Positions 11,468-25,800 of a stretch of DNA of 64,000 nucleotides are shown piece by piece. The stretch's first letter is position 1. Each line of letters starts with the position of its first letter. The translations under genes were made by a program, and so were the position numbers. The stretch spans positions 1 through 64,000 of the forward strand of contig VXIS01000069.1 in assembly GCA_008704415.1 (NCBI GenBank). Direction: 5' to 3'. The notes beneath the pieces are model-generated. The model did no database searches and had not been told where the DNA came from. It saw only the letters and a program-made list of their open reading frames with translations. Source of the stretch: Sphaerosporella brunnea (taxonomy: Eukaryota; Ascomycota; Pezizomycetes; Pezizales; Pyronemataceae).

Positions 11468-14400
11468 GTGGAGGAAGCCCTCGGAATGGCGCCGATCGTG
11501 TATTAAAGAGGAATAGCGAGCCGGCTGTGGATCGAGGAGAGAAAAGCGGTCACCGTAAAGATGCTGCTCGTGTCTCTAACATGTAACGTTGTGCTTTGCT
11601 ATACTGTGGTATATTTGCAATGCCAGTTATAACGTTCCTAAACAAAGATGTCCAGGAAGTCGAATCTGTAACCGTCGAGGGAGAGAAGAATGAGGAATCC
11701 AAGTTTTTTTTTTTCTCTGTTGGATTAAATTCGAGCTAAAAGCGAGTCTTCGCTGGCTGCACGATGATGGATAGCGTCGTGGGAGTGACGGTAGATGTCG
11801 ACAGAGAGAAGAAACAAAAGCAGGCGCGCGGGCGGGGGGTTGGTTGGGACTATATACCTGCAAGCCAGCGCCCCCCAAGCATTTTTTTTTTTTTTTTTTT
11901 GCGGTGTGGTGTTGTATCCCATTGTGACCCAAACTGGGAGTCATGAATGAATATGGGACCTGTGGGAGGTCACAGCCATCATGATAGCTTTTTTTTTTTG
12001 AGGCCGCAGGGTTGTCAACACCATCCGCGTTCCACAATCCATGACACTCTAACCTGATAGGCATAACGAAAACTGCACTCGACGTCGGCCCTCCCTCGCT
12101 TCCTCAGCAACTAACTCGAAAGCTCCTCCTCCTCTGCCCGAGCTCTCACAGTTATGACTGCAAGAACAGAAAGGGCGGCGCTGGATGGTTGTAACTATTG
12201 GCAGCAGCAAATCGAAGACCAACCACACGTTTCGATTCACGCTCCCGGTTCCATGTCGCTAGGGAGGAAAAGCTCGCATCCAATTCGATGGTATCGAAGG
12301 ATTTGCTTTTTCCGGTTGCGTTCCATACGAACAGGGGTAAGGTAGAGTGTCTACCCCCTTGTAAAAGAAAGGAGCAACAGAACTAGGCATGCATGATTAG
12401 AAAGAAAGAAGCCTCCAGTGAAGTTTCATTCCCTGCTTTCATCAGCTTCTCTGATCTCAGCTTCACAGCGCCTCCTTGCGTGGAAAGTGAGCATATCAAA
12501 GCTATCGATGACGGCATTCCAGCATGCTCTGGAGCTCTAAGGCACTCCTCTCCGCAACTGAGCAGAGCTATAGAAAGCTCTCCGCAGCGATCAAACGGAA
12601 CGATCTGTTGAGAGGTCAACTCCTTCAAATGAACTAATTTTAAACGTGAGGATTTTTCACCCTCCAGGGATCTGTAGAAATGGAACCAATGAATGCGTTT
12701 CCAGGGAGGCTGGCACTTTTGTCCCCTTCCAGATGGTCGGGAACGGCGTCTAAGCTGTAAGTGGTTGGGTGCCAAGATAGTTAGGAGCTGCTCGTTTCGA
12801 AAACTCGCGAAACAAAGGCCTCGTTTTTTCCACTTCGCAAACTTCTTCAGCTATCCCTCAAATTACGATAAACGGTTGGAAGGTCCTGTCTCGGTCGATA
12901 TGTGTTTCAAATGCTCACATCCTTCCGAGTGTAGTCAGATGAGCATTGATACATAGCCCAAATTGGAACGGTTTGATCGATGTTTACCGAATCCCGAGGA
13001 TGCCGACTTCGGCCTTCCCAACGGCAACTGTTTAACCGAACGGGAGACCAGGAAGGCACCAGAAAGAAATCTCGGTTGCTCCGAGCTCTCGTTCAACGCT
13101 AGAAACTCCTCGGATCACGATCGAAAAGGCGATTCCTTTTTCTCGCGCCATGGCGGCGCCATCGAGTCTCGAACCTGGCGGTAACAGCCACCCCTGGCGC
13201 CAATAAAGAGTCCATCGTGGGCGTGCTCCGTACGGACACGAGCAATCGCGCAACAAGCACGACTACGGCAACGTGCATATTCTCACAACAAACCCAATCA
13301 ATGACGATATCCAAGCGGCAGCGCGGCAGAAGTCGTAGACCATCTCGAAGAACGGAAAACGGTAGATACCAGAAACTGTCGAACTATTCGGCGGTCATTG
13401 GCGAGGTCACTCTCCAAGGGCGTGTGCATAGCTGCGCACAGAGCACTATTATAGGTTGAGGTGGACTGAATCTAGAGCCATCCCAGCAGGCCAGCCCGTT
13501 TCCAAACATCACCGGAAAAGGGCTCGTGAGGGCGGGGAAAAAATTGCTGCGGCTATGTACCCAACTCTACCTGAGGCAGGCGGACAGACACGGACAGTTT
13601 CCGTTTGCAATTGTGGAGATCTTCGCACGAAGCGGAAACTCTCGGGCTTCTCTTCCTTGTCTTGGCCCCTAGCTGTGCTTTATGTATGTAGGTTCCTGCA
13701 GCAGTGTTATCCTTTGATCGTTCTCACAGACTGGACACTCCTCAACAACTTACTCAGCGGTTGTTGAGTCCGCGATTCGAACAGTCTCGCTTACGTCGTG
13801 TTCGCCATGTGCGTCTATCAGATAGCGGGGAGAAAGTGCTAGTGTTTGATCGCTTTGTGTCCTCGATTCCTCGTACTCTAGTGTCGGAAGGTCTGAGTTG
13901 CCCGTAAAAGGCCTCGGTGGCATCAATCGGGGCATGAAATTAGCTGGGTAGAAACCAATATAGCTTGAAGGCTGTGTTTTACTGGCTCCGATGACGTTGT
14001 CTGTCCTTTACTCGGTGAGGCAGCAAATAGGAATTCTTCGTTGTGGTGCGAGATGGTTGCTGGGCGGCATGCGGACTGTGGACAACTCAGTGGATTCGTC
14101 GGTCTAAGTGACGCACCATTCATGCGCCAGCAGTCGCAGCGCTTTTTTGGTTCGTGTCCCAGGCTGCGGATATGTGCAGTACGCAGGGCCGTTCGTTTTC
14201 TCTCTTTTTTGACCCACTTTCTTTGCCGGCATCCCCTCAGATAGTGCTTGTTCGTGCAGTCTCTGATACGTTTATCGCTGTGCCATTTTGTGGGCTATTT
14301 GGCTGGTCACTTTTTCTCGAGCGTCGAAAAGAAGCTGAGAACCCTGGCCTTCTTGGTGAAGCTGCCGCTGCTGTTGAGGTGAACGCATCCGAGATAAAGA

Positions 14401-17400
14401 ACCACTCTAGGTACATGAACGCACAGACGTTGTCCGCACAAGTTGCTTTGATGTTCCAAACCTTTCTTCTCTTTGGAGTCTTCCAGAACGATATGACCAG
14501 TTCCGACAGTTGACCATGGGAATAGGACTTCAAGATCTGAGCGTGCCTACGCCGTAAACCATTCCAACCACTAAAGGACCCACGGTAGGTGTGCTCCAAT
14601 TTGCGTGGCGTGCGTACGTTATGTATTTTTGGGTTTGGTTTGTCGAAACCATCCGCACAGTAGAAACTGTAGGATGTGCCCCGCTGCGGGGCGATCAGAG
14701 AAAAACAGAGGGGTGGGGGCTGTGACGACAACGCACTGGTCAGGAATTTCCACCTTTTTTTTCCTTCCCGCCCGACAATAGCCTGAGCGTAGTCTTCACG
14801 GGTGACGTGTTTCATTGCAGCGAATCACTAAACGGTCGTGTTCGAGAGCGGGCGACGGTAATATGTGCAGCATGCGATGATGAAGGCGATGGGGAAAGGA
14901 GGAGGCCATCGAATGACTTTTTTCAAAAGTTTTTTATTGCGCGCGCGTAGAGTGGGCGCGATGAGGGGGAGAAGGCATGGAGTGAGGTTCGGAGTTTTGT
15001 TTACAGGGCTGAACGTCGGGCATTTCGTTTGGAATGGCGAGAAATGCTGACCCTAACCCTCTCTGCACATTGGCGAGTTGTTCGTGTAACGCAAAACTCA
15101 GGGAAACATCAGGGAAACACAGAAGTTGGTGAAACACCAGATCCGCTAAACTTTAATTGTGTCACGTGCGCACACGTCATTGACTCATTTAGCGTTTGTC
15201 ATCCCATTCTCGCTTTGTTCTTCCCATCTTTCCATCCTCTTCCTTACCATCATCAAGGTCGACAACCTCACCGTACTTCGACTCAGATCCAGCGACAAAT
15301 CAAAACCCGAGCTCCGAGTTCTTAACCCCGCTCACACCCAACAATTGTCACTCCCGAAGCCGACATGACTCACCTCTGAATTCACCGTCCACCATCCACA
15401 ACTCAAATAACGGCTTTATGAGCAGACCAATCCACGTCGGCCTCAGTCCGCCCTATCAATCCGTAACGGCACGGGGCCGCGAACGCACTAGAAGCTCGCA
15501 AACACACAGCCACACGTTCAGCCTCGCTCCCTATTTGTCACTGACGCGGACAGTTCTCGCCTCCCGTGCACACTGATTCGCACCGAAGTTATATGTGAAA
15601 CATGTCGACAGAACGCAAGGCATCACGAGCTTTGCTCTCCCGACGGGTGCTTCAAATCCTTTCTCTGGATACGGTTTGCGCGTCTTCGCGCCCAGCCTCA
15701 GAAAATTACAATCCGGCGATATATCCCAACGAACGCCCGTGCGGGACGGGGATGGCTACTCCGAAGATCCGCGCATCCCGAGACACAAAAAAGGGGTTGG
15801 CCGGGCCAAGGCGGGCAATAAATCGATGTTTCAACGCCCCCAACACATGTGGAAATAATCCACACCGCCGCGTTGTAGTGACTCACTGAACCTCGTCGCT
15901 GCCCGGGGTATCCCGAGATTCCGGAGACGGGGGGGTTTCATTGGCAGGTCACAGCCTGTGACGCAACCATGGTATCCGAGCGGAGGTGCTGTCCTAGCTT
16001 TCAGTGGTGGGAGAGTGGTGGGCTGGCGAAGACGGGTGGAAGGCGATCATATGACTCCTTCATGATGCGTCACTCGGGAGATTCTTAGTCGACGAGGAGG
16101 GCACCGCAGCCTATCACCGTACATTATCGCAGCAGACGGTAATTGTTCGGGGTGTCAACCAAATCAGGTATACCCCCCGGTGTTCTACTGCCCGCACACG
16201 CATGAATTCAAGTGGAGGATGTTTCCAGAGTTACCTTTAGTCATGTTTTCCGCCATTCATATATGTTGATCCAAGCGATGCATCTATTCTGAGTTCGAGA
16301 CGGCAGCATCAGCGTAGTAGCGACCACGATCCAGGCACCAGCGTGCCATTGTACGAAGGCATGTTTCACAACACATGCTGCTGCCTTAAAGTAGATGCTA
16401 CATCAAGCAACATAAGCACGAATGAAACTTTCCTCCTGGCGTCCCATCCGCCTGGGCACCACGATCTGTCGCACCCTACCATCGCCGCCCCGGAGCTCCT
16501 AAATTATGTGTAGACCTCATGACATCCCCGTAAATTCGGGTGAAAACATGAAATCGTTCTCGCGATCGTGATGGGCCCTTCGTACAACCAATTGAAGTCT
16601 TTAATGCAGTGCCAATACGTGCAGCGCCAGCCGTGTTGCTGCTGCTGCAAGACGTCGCTGTACGTCTGGAGAACTAACTATAACTACCGACGTCCCGCAG
16701 GTTGCAGATGGGTGATTTTTTGTGATGCGGCCGGACTTTGGTGCGGGCGGCGTTTCCGCCTGTCTTGGTGCGCTTTGCGTCGAGGTTGAAGCGGGAGGTT
16801 GGCGTGGAGAATTCGGTCACACCGTGTATCATCGCGTTTGGGAATTCTTGCGTGAATGTGCTTGGACAGATCTCCCTTCATTCAAAGCTAAACACCGGAA
16901 TCTTGCCAATGTGGGAATCCCCTTCTCGGTGGAGAATTCACGACACAGGCCAAAAAAAGCGTTAACTAAGCCGGTGACAACAAATTGTCGTAGTCAAGGC
17001 ATAATATTTTCAAGGCTTACAGAAGACCTCGGTTGATGGGCTGAAAGTGTGTGATCGAGTGATATTCGGTGTTGACTTCGGAGCAGATAAACAAGGCAAT
17101 TGCACTGAAGGCACCCCCATTTCAATTTCAGCTAAAAATACCACGTGATTTCTGCTTTTCTTTCACCATCACCACCACGGAGGGTGACTAAACAACTCTC
17201 GAAGGCATCGTGGAATGAATGACACCCGCAGTCTTTGAAAAACTCAACAATCTCAACATCATCAAAGTTGTCGGCGGCCTCGCTGATCTTCGAAACCAAA
17301 TTTGAAGCAAATACCGATCCTTGACGGCCTCAAAAACCACAACTTCGACGCCCTCTCAATCAATGTCAACCACCCCCAACCACTCGCCGCTTTCCAACTC

Positions 17401-20400
17401 CAACCAAAGGTTGCCCCAAGGTTCATTCCATAATCAAAAAAACATTGTTATCTCTGTCTGTGGGCGAGGGGAGAATGTTGACATACGTACAGAAACCGTA
17501 GCCTGGGCATCTGGAACGAGGAGGGCATTTTTAAGTCATAAAAACGCACTCGGTGCTCCACAGATCAAGAGTAATTACTCCCAAGCATTGGGAATCTGAT
17601 AATATCCCAAACGCAGAGGAAGAGAGACACGTCTCCATCCCATTGCAACCGAAGATGTCCTTTCCCCACTGCTTACTGTACTCTGTCCATTCCCAGCCCA
17701 CGCGCACGCAGACGAGAGGCAAAGCTTCGATTCTTCAACCCGTCCATCTCCGCAGAAAGCACCGAGTGCTCCACCATGACCCTCAGTCCGCCAGCAAAAG
17801 GCGAACCATCCATCCAATCCCCCCCCAGCATATGCATAGAGCAGATAAAGGCCCGCGATTCTCCCGCAATCTTCCTCCCGAGCAAGCGATAAGCGTTTCT
17901 GCCTGCCTGTCGGTAGTCAAAAACATCTGCACCAACCGAGGTAGAGTAAAAGGCGGTGTGAGCTGCGCTGTGCATGCAAGCTAATCACCCTCACTCCTCA
18001 CTCAAGCAAAAAATCCGGGGTAAGCTGCCAACGGTGTACCTACTGTAAAAGTACTCTATGATAATACTTCTATCTACCGAAAGAACGACGGCAAACCGAC
18101 TCCACATGAATTCGAACCGCAACAAAGAGAAAACATACACATAATATTCCCCCCTCCTCTTTAGATAACTACGAAACCTACGTCCCTTCCACACGTGGGC
18201 TCACGAGGTCGATCTCAGCATTCTATTCGTCCCCTCAGAAAAACAAAACAAAACAACAAAAAACAAAAGCGGCGCTAACCGCAGCGCCGAGACCAGTCCA
18301 CATGGCACTTGAAGTCGGACATTGGTTCTCGAAGTCCGCACTAGAGTAGTAGAGTGAATTCACTCTCCGTACATAACAGGAAGCCATTTTTGGGGGTTAA
18401 TTGCCCAGTCTCCCATACAAAAGTCGTGCTGACAGGCGTCAACCAAACCTTCCATACATAGATCTGTCGTTCACCAGAAAAATGACTTTCTGTTACGGAG
18501 CACTGAGACTCGTCATGCGGTTTACGCATTTCCAAGCAAACCCCAACAAGCTTATGTACTTAGAGTGCCTATATACTATATCAAGAAAGGGTCATAGCGA
18601 TACGGCAGCGGCACAGTATCTCTGGTGACAACTGCGGCATGGAGCAAAATGCTGTATTGTATCTAAGGGATCGTGCATGCCGTATTTACGATGAATCCTG
18701 CATTTCTCGCTTCAGTTGTGAAGGCGGGATTGTGGATATTATACGGCAGTGGTATGGGAATTCGAACCCAGATGAAGGCAGGATACGGTATCAATGCCGG
18801 ATCAACAGTTTGTCCTCATAATTAATCCTAAACAATATTCACGGTTGGTCAATGCCGTATTGCTGTCTCATTCAATGAGTAGGTACATGTCAGTTAATAC
18901 TGTACTGATGCGGCATTACATACACAAATTTCAAAGTATTACCTATAGGTACATGTATGTACACGCAGCGTCACATGAATGCGGATTCTTAAAAATTTAG
19001 AGCAGATATTTTGTGACTTCCGTATGTACCTATTTCGCATTCTTGCAAAATGCGGTATTTACGTATATATACCGGTAGTTTGGTATGATAGCAGTACAAA
19101 GCGAATGCAGGTACCTACTTAGGTACCAGCTAACAAGTACCTGCGAACCAGCGGCAACGAGTACCGGCCACCAGTCGGGTGACGGTTCACGTGTGTCAGC
19201 TTACTTCAGCTTCACGGAAGAGCACTCTCGGAAGCTCCGAGCGTTTTGCGCTGTAAATGTTTAGGATAGCTTTTGCCTGGCCAAGCTCGGTGACCGGCCG
19301 GCAGAGCTTCGGCTCGGGATTCTACCTAGGTAGCGCCGATGCTACCCCGCGTGGAAATATGTTTACGTTTGGGAAAGGAGGTGGTTGTGCAAAGGCTGGT
19401 CGGCAGATCACCCGAGGCCGTACATAAAATACGCGGACGGTGTGGTGTCACAGCGCTCAACGTTTGATAATGGGAATTCGGGCTGCCACGGCACGAAGGG
19501 ATCAAGGGAGCACGGGCGGGAACCCCGCAAATATGCATGCAGATAGACATATCCGGCGCGCTATCGGTGAGATTGTCGAGCAATATATGTATCGCGGTCT
19601 TGAGCATGTTATGTACGTGTCTATGCGTGGTACTGGTTTCCCATATGGAGGAGTTTGGTAAACTGTGTTTTGCAGGCAGGCCTGGCTGGGGGCGAGCGAT
19701 ATCGATGAAGGTGAGTTAGGTACGAGGTAGTGCTTCCCTGCAGGTATGTAGTACCTTGGGCGAGCTAAAGCTGGGGCCAGGCGTTTGGAAACTCTTCACT
19801 GCAACCCGCCATGCAACAACAGTGAACGCAACGGCAGACATGATAGTTCAACGGGCGGTATAAAGCGTCGTTTCAAATACCTCATCAAATACCTCATCAA
19901 CTACCCAACAACCCCGTGTTGAAAGATGTCGGGTCGGACCAAATAAATGAGGCCCCAAACAGCCATGCCAAGTACCATCCGGAACACCGCCAAAGCTCGC
20001 CAACACAGGTGCACGTTTTGTCTATGAAACATCTCGTTGGCTGCCGCACGCTCAATCAATACCGGTTCGGTGGCTCGATAAACTCGGAGGGGGAAGTTCC
20101 TTATCAATTGGGCAAGGTGTGTTTCCGAACTTCGATTGCAAAGTGCAAAATTGTGGTAGCCCAATAAATGCTGCACATGTACTACTGGAGCCACTTCTTC
20201 TTTGGATGTGCTCAGCGCAATCCGGCAACTGCAATGCACTCTGTCCCATGACTTTTCTTTTTCGCCAATGTATCGCGCGTCCTTCTGTCTGCGGAGGACC
20301 GGCCAACGTCAAGCGGGGGCGGTGAAGAAATCGAAGATCGATGGATTACAGAGCCCTTCCGTCGGAGAGATCTTGCTTCCAAAACGTGATGAGGTCATCA

Positions 20401-22882
20401 TTCATTCCCGGGAAAGATCGGCGGACGCAAACGACGCAAACGACGAGAGTTGGGAAGTGAGGAGGCATGAGCTCGTCTGACGATGTTGATGACGATGATG
20501 CGGTCTACCCCCCGAGCCATATGGGTTTGATATAAACGATGATACCGTTGAGCGATCATGTTCACCGCAAATTAGATGATTCCAGCAAAGTTCTCCCAGC
20601 AACTCACCGCGCTCAAAACTGCACGGAGGTGGATCGTAGGCTCGTAGCGTACGAGACTGGGGCCTCCGGAAAACCCACAAATTTTGGTGACAACAATACT
20701 TGAAATTTTTACTAGAGCACTGGATACATACCAACACTGGGATGCCGGAACACAAGTTTGTTTGATCCAGTGGTGGACGAGGCGTGTTGAAGTTTTTGTG
20801 AGGCATCCGGCCAGAACAGCACAGAGCACTGTAAACGCATTATTGCAGGGGGACACATCACTACCTTCTACAAATTATTCTCTCAACAATGCAACCGGTG
20901 AAATTTTGTGGCTGGTACCGGGCATATTCATTTACTTGTTGTAAATTTCTCGCAATTATTACATATTTTCCGCCGTGGACTTTGCTCAGGTAGCCGTTTT
21001 GATGCGGATGTCCCACTTCCCTTCTCGAGGTGGTGCGCCGAATAGAAGGTTCCAGGTGGCGTTTCTTTGGATGCGTGGAGTAGGTATTCGACTTGGAGGT
21101 GTTCACGTTAGCAGTGATCACCACGTTTTGAAAGGGTTACATTGGACTTGCGGGAGCTGAACGTACAAGATCTTTGGTGGCACTGCGACATTTAGTTTTG
21201 TAACAAATCGTGCATTCTTTGAAGTGCGTGTTAACGATGCGCATTTCAAGATTGTGGATCGATACGGAACCTGAATGAATTAATGCTCTATTCGACAGTC
21301 AATGCCGGTTTAACACTGTCCCCTAATATGAATTAATCCTGATAAATCATGTTTGGAAGACTCAACAGTATGTAGTTCAGTGGTTCAGGGTCTCAGGTTG
21401 CAAGCCTGGGATTTAACGGTGAAAGCTTTTAATTTTCTATTCTCTGAAAACCTGGCCGCCAGCGCGCGGCGAGCGTGCCCGCAGCGGACAATGCCGGAAT
21501 TGCTGCCGGAATAATACACGATATTGCAACGATATTGCTCAAATGCGGAATTCTGTGGGACTGGTATTGGCCACACAAGGCATATTCTCATCAATTTTGT
21601 ATTTTTCGATACAAGACGAATTTGCATACCGCATCGGTGGAGAACCAATACCCCCCCCCCCCCTTTTTTTTTTGGTATAGTATGTATTCGACCCAATTGG
21701 TAAGTGTAGATGTTGAGCGTGGGGACGTGGATTGGATGGCACGGGAAGAGGATCGATGCGCGTTGACGCCGGGGATGCACCAGGCCACAAGACCAACGCC
21801 AGCAACGGGAGCGAGCACGTTGCAGCAAAGACACGAAGAGCTTCGTTCGCCTTTTTAGTTCGGAGTTTTTCCCATTGACTTTTTGGGGGGGCGAGGCCAG
21901 CAAATGTACTACTAGTACAGGCTCAACGTTGACAATATCAGTCAATCTGCGAGATCCAAGTGGGTGTTTTTGGGCATTGGATCGGTAGATGAGTGAATGA
22001 ATGAAAAGCACGGAGCTGGCATGCGAATCGAGGAGTTTTTTTTTTTTCCTTTTTTTTTTTTTTTTTTTCCTCAGCTGATGGGATCCGGAGAGATCAAGCA
22101 ATCAGAGTGGCAGAAAGAGCTGCGTATCGCACATCGCTGGGCGTTATTGGGTGGACGCTGCGTTGTTGTTGTTTCAAGAGCTATGTCTCTGGCCGACTGA
22201 TCCGGGGGGGGGGGGCGACGTCACGGTGCTCCATTCGAGTTGAGCTGTAGCCCAGGGCACTGGGCTACGGCAGAAGATGAATTTGCGGAGTACAGAAGTT
22301 CGTTGGCGTTCGGGGTTGGATCTTCCTCAGCAGCAGTGGTAGTAGCTTCGTCTCCTTCAATGGATACCTTGCTTGCCTTGAGAGTTTTAGAAAGCAATTG
22401 AGGGTGCGCGGGCAAAGAAAGGTACATACAAGAAAATACACAAAATAAGGTACCCGCTTGCGCGTGTTCCTGCTTGGTTCTGGCTGACTTGCTGTCGTTA
22501 GTTACATTGTGATCGATCCATCCATATCCTGCCTTTGCCTCCCCCCCCCCCAAAGGACTCTCCTCCGACATCAACACACAACACGCAACAACAACTGCTG
22601 CCTTTCTTTCATCCACGAACAACCACCACCCCCCTCCCCACACACCACAGAAAGCAATAGAACAAGCAATTAACCCTCTCCACCCCCCCTTCCCTTTTTT
22701 TACACGAAACTTCGCTGCGTCGTTGCCGCACATACCGATCTCATCCGTTGCTCAAGTCGCCTTTCGCATCTGTTCCCTGCTATCGCCAACGATAAAAAAG
22801 AAAAGAAAAAAGAAAAGAAAAAAAAAGCACCACCAATTGTTTCCCCGTTTTTCTGGCTTCAAGCTGGCTTCAATGACTCCCC
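11468..22882. other. 11.4-kb gene-poor stretch
   Basis: No gene can be supported with confidence. Open frames are short, overlap on both strands and resemble nothing I know. The only coding-like patch is on the minus strand at about 19.9-20.9 kb, listed separately. The stretch has long A or T runs (11881-11900, 22028-22070), a C/T homopolymer pair near 21650-21675 and a G run near 22205. The last few hundred bases are the promoter and 5' UTR of KCS1 and are strongly C-rich and then A-rich. Confidence 0.45.
19901..20239 (-). other. Possible 3' exon of an unrecognised small membrane protein
   Basis: An open minus-strand frame ends with a protein-like stretch (NFPLRVYRATEPVLIERAAA, later AVFRMVLGMAVWGLIYLV, a plausible membrane helix) before the stop. 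The frame has no ATG at its beginning, so it would have to be a downstream exon. Further minus-strand pieces at about 20.4-20.85 kb, with donor-like GTATGT and GTGAGT sites, could be its upstream exons, but I could not join them unambiguously. I do not recognise the family. Confidence 0.25.
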
Positions 22883-25800
22883 ATGCCAGCCTCGTTTTTT
22901 GATCCCCTCCAGCTGTCGGAGGACTCTACTGTTGCCGCTGCTGCTTCTGCTGCTACTATACCACCACCTCACAGCGGTCTCGTTCGTTCCAATACTTCGC
23001 CCACGTTTGGGTCACTCTCGTCGTCAATCGTGCCTGCTCACGCCGCCACCAATCCGCTCTCTCCACACACACCACGTCCCTTTGACCTGGGCCCCAACTC
23101 TCTCCCGCACGACGAAGCTCCGTCGCCACTTCCAGGCAAACGCACCTTATCTGCTTCGTCATCCTCTCCCTCCCTGTCCTCTAAATATGAGGCTAAGGCC
23201 GTATCCCCCGAGAAGGAATCGCGTCCTCATCCCTTCCCTCGCCCTTGGAAACACCACCCGTCCGGACCGCTGCACACCTTCACAATCCCAGACACCGGCA
23301 TCCCACACGACCGCCATCTTGGGATCCACGATCACAGACTCCCAACTCTGCCACCGTACATAAGCCCGGCGGACAGTCCGATCGAACGTCCTTCCACGCC
23401 GCAATTGAACTCACACCTGTCGACGACAGAATTACACCTCGAAGACAGGGATAGGATAGCAACGGCACATAGCTTGCTTGGCAAGAACGTGGATTGGCCC
23501 GGTCGATTCCACTCCATTGTCTATGGGCAGGAGCGTTTCCACGATCACCAACACCATGTTGGTCCTGGAGAAATCGACGCACGAGCTTCTGACTATACAG
23601 AAATCGACGCTGATGTCATGGGTGAACCGGAATCAATCTCGGCTGTTATGGCTAGTGAGAGCAACTCGCGCAGTAGGAAGGGAAGTCAACTATTGGGCTT
23701 GTTTAAGGAAAATAACAAGGCTATTGAGGAACGAGGAAGAGAGAGACAACGACGCGAGGAAAAAGAGAGAGAGAAGGAGAAGGAGCGGCTCGAGAAACGA
23801 CGGGCCAGGGAGAGAGATGAGAAAGCAAGAGAGACGACTGCAAAAGGTATCCAGAATATTGCTGTTGCCCCTTTGCAGTCGGCGTCGGCCGAGAAAAATA
23901 AGGAGAATTTTCTCTGTTCTGATTCAGTCTCAGTATCGCGTACGAAAGATGATAGATCTCTTCCAGCATCTTGTGATGTCACTTCCGTTGAAGCTCTTCC
24001 AGGTGACTCGTCGCTCTCGAGGTCTGTGGCACCTACCGTCTCGAGACGTTCTTCTTCTTCTTCTTCCTCCTCCTCTTTATCCGTGCAAGATACTGGATCT
24101 CCTGATCCAGTAGATGCGAGATTAAAGCTTCTTTCCCGGACACCTTGTGAGGGTCTGGCTGATTCTGGATATCGCGAAGGTGGCCGACGTTCACTCTCGC
24201 CGGATCTGCAGACCGGATCTGCCTCGTCCTATGGCTCGACTGTTGTCGGGAGACGCGCCAGAAAGACTGATACTGAAGACGAAGTTTCAGATCACACGGT
24301 ATGCGAGAACAATTCCGATCATACTGGCTCCGATCACAACGACGACGACGAGGAAGACGAAATCTCGTCAGCCGTATACTTTCCGCACACGACTCCCACG
24401 ATCACTCGCACCACTTCCTCCGCAGCGCTTCCCATTCGGAAACCAGATGGCTCATCGGACCCGTTCGATATCGCCCGCCACCAGGATGTGGAAGGAGATA
24501 GTAGACCTTCGCTGTATTCACATCATCCTAATTCGTCCAAAGTGGATCTGTCCATACGTAACGAGGACGACGAGGTCTTGTATCATCGCGACGGAGAGCG
24601 GAAGCAGGTGTCGTTCACAGAGGAAGATCATTACAACTACACGTCGGCAGCGTCGTCGGTAGTGTCCGGGATCTCTGATGCTTCCGACTACGATGAATCT
24701 TCTACGGATGATGTCGAGCGGAGCGTTATGGGGGAGTCCGATACCGAGATGACACCGACTTCCTCGCGGAAATCCAAGCCGTATCAAGTTCTACGACCTA
24801 AACACCAGTACGATAAAGATGCGCCTCCCCTCGGAGCGGTAGAGTTGAAGCCGTATAAGCACCAAGTGGGTGGACACACTGCGCTGTTTAGGTTCTCCAA
24901 GAAGGCTGTTTGCAAGAGCTTGAGTAATCGTGAAAACGAATTCTATGAGGCTATAGAAATGAGACATCCAGAGCTCCTTTCATTTTTGCCTAGGTATTGG
25001 ATCTTGGTTCCTGTGTTCGTATATCTTCGATCTAACTACTTTTTAGATATATCGGTGTTCTGAACGTAACTTGGAAAACAAAGAAAAAGAAGTCCCACAA
25101 GCGAGCCGAGACCGGATTAAATGGTACGACAGAGCAAGCCGCATCATCTGGATTCGAGGCCGGGGGAGATCCAACGCTTCCCGAGGGCGCCTTTGGGCCG
25201 CCATTGCCCCAGGTAGTGCTAGAGCAAAATCGACACATCATCCCCGAGAACTTATTCCGTATCTCTACCAGTGCACCTTCGCCATCCCGACTTGAGGAAT
25301 CGATGAAGTGTGACGAGGCTCCTGGCACCGATGACAGCGGAACGAGCACCAGTGACGACGGTAAACCGAAAAAGAAGCATTCCAGTTGGGGGGCTACAGT
25401 AATCAACCGGAAATTGCAAGAGCAGGTTTTGAGAGAAGTGTTCTCCCCGCCGCCCACGCATCGACAAAACCACATGCGGTCACGGTCCAACTATCATCCC
25501 CACAAACGACGAGGTTCCGTTGCCAATGTCGAATCCGCCAGAAATGCCGAGTTTAGACGCAACAACTCGGACTTTGTCGCTGCTGCCTCAAGTTCGGACG
25601 TTAATTTGACTGATTCAAGGTTGAGGACCTTGCGCGGGGATCCCGAGAGGAGATATTCCTCAAGCACTGATCTTCGAAGCCTCGCTAAGGGACAACTTTC
25701 GGCTGAGGGTGAATCCCTTCCCGGTTTTTCCACTCCCGACAGCGAGCCTGCAATAACGCCGAAGCTGCGAAGGAAAACGGGTCGCTTGAGCGTTAGCTCC

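Noticed and set aside
14237..14815. 192-codon minus-strand open frame
   Set aside because: No family resemblance and low-complexity, basic composition; no splice or promoter support.
15049..15060. Telomere-like CCCTAACCCT
   Set aside because: Only about two units, internal to the window; a chance occurrence rather than a telomeric tract.
18740..18800. Possible tRNA T-arm (rc TGGGTTCGAATTCCCA)
   Set aside because: The loop would be eight bases and no D-arm, anticodon arm or acceptor stem can be built around it.
21385..22101. 238-codon minus-strand open frame starting with a poly-Lys tract
   Set aside because: The frame runs through a T homopolymer and simple sequence, has no recognisable domain and is contradicted by equally long opposite frames.
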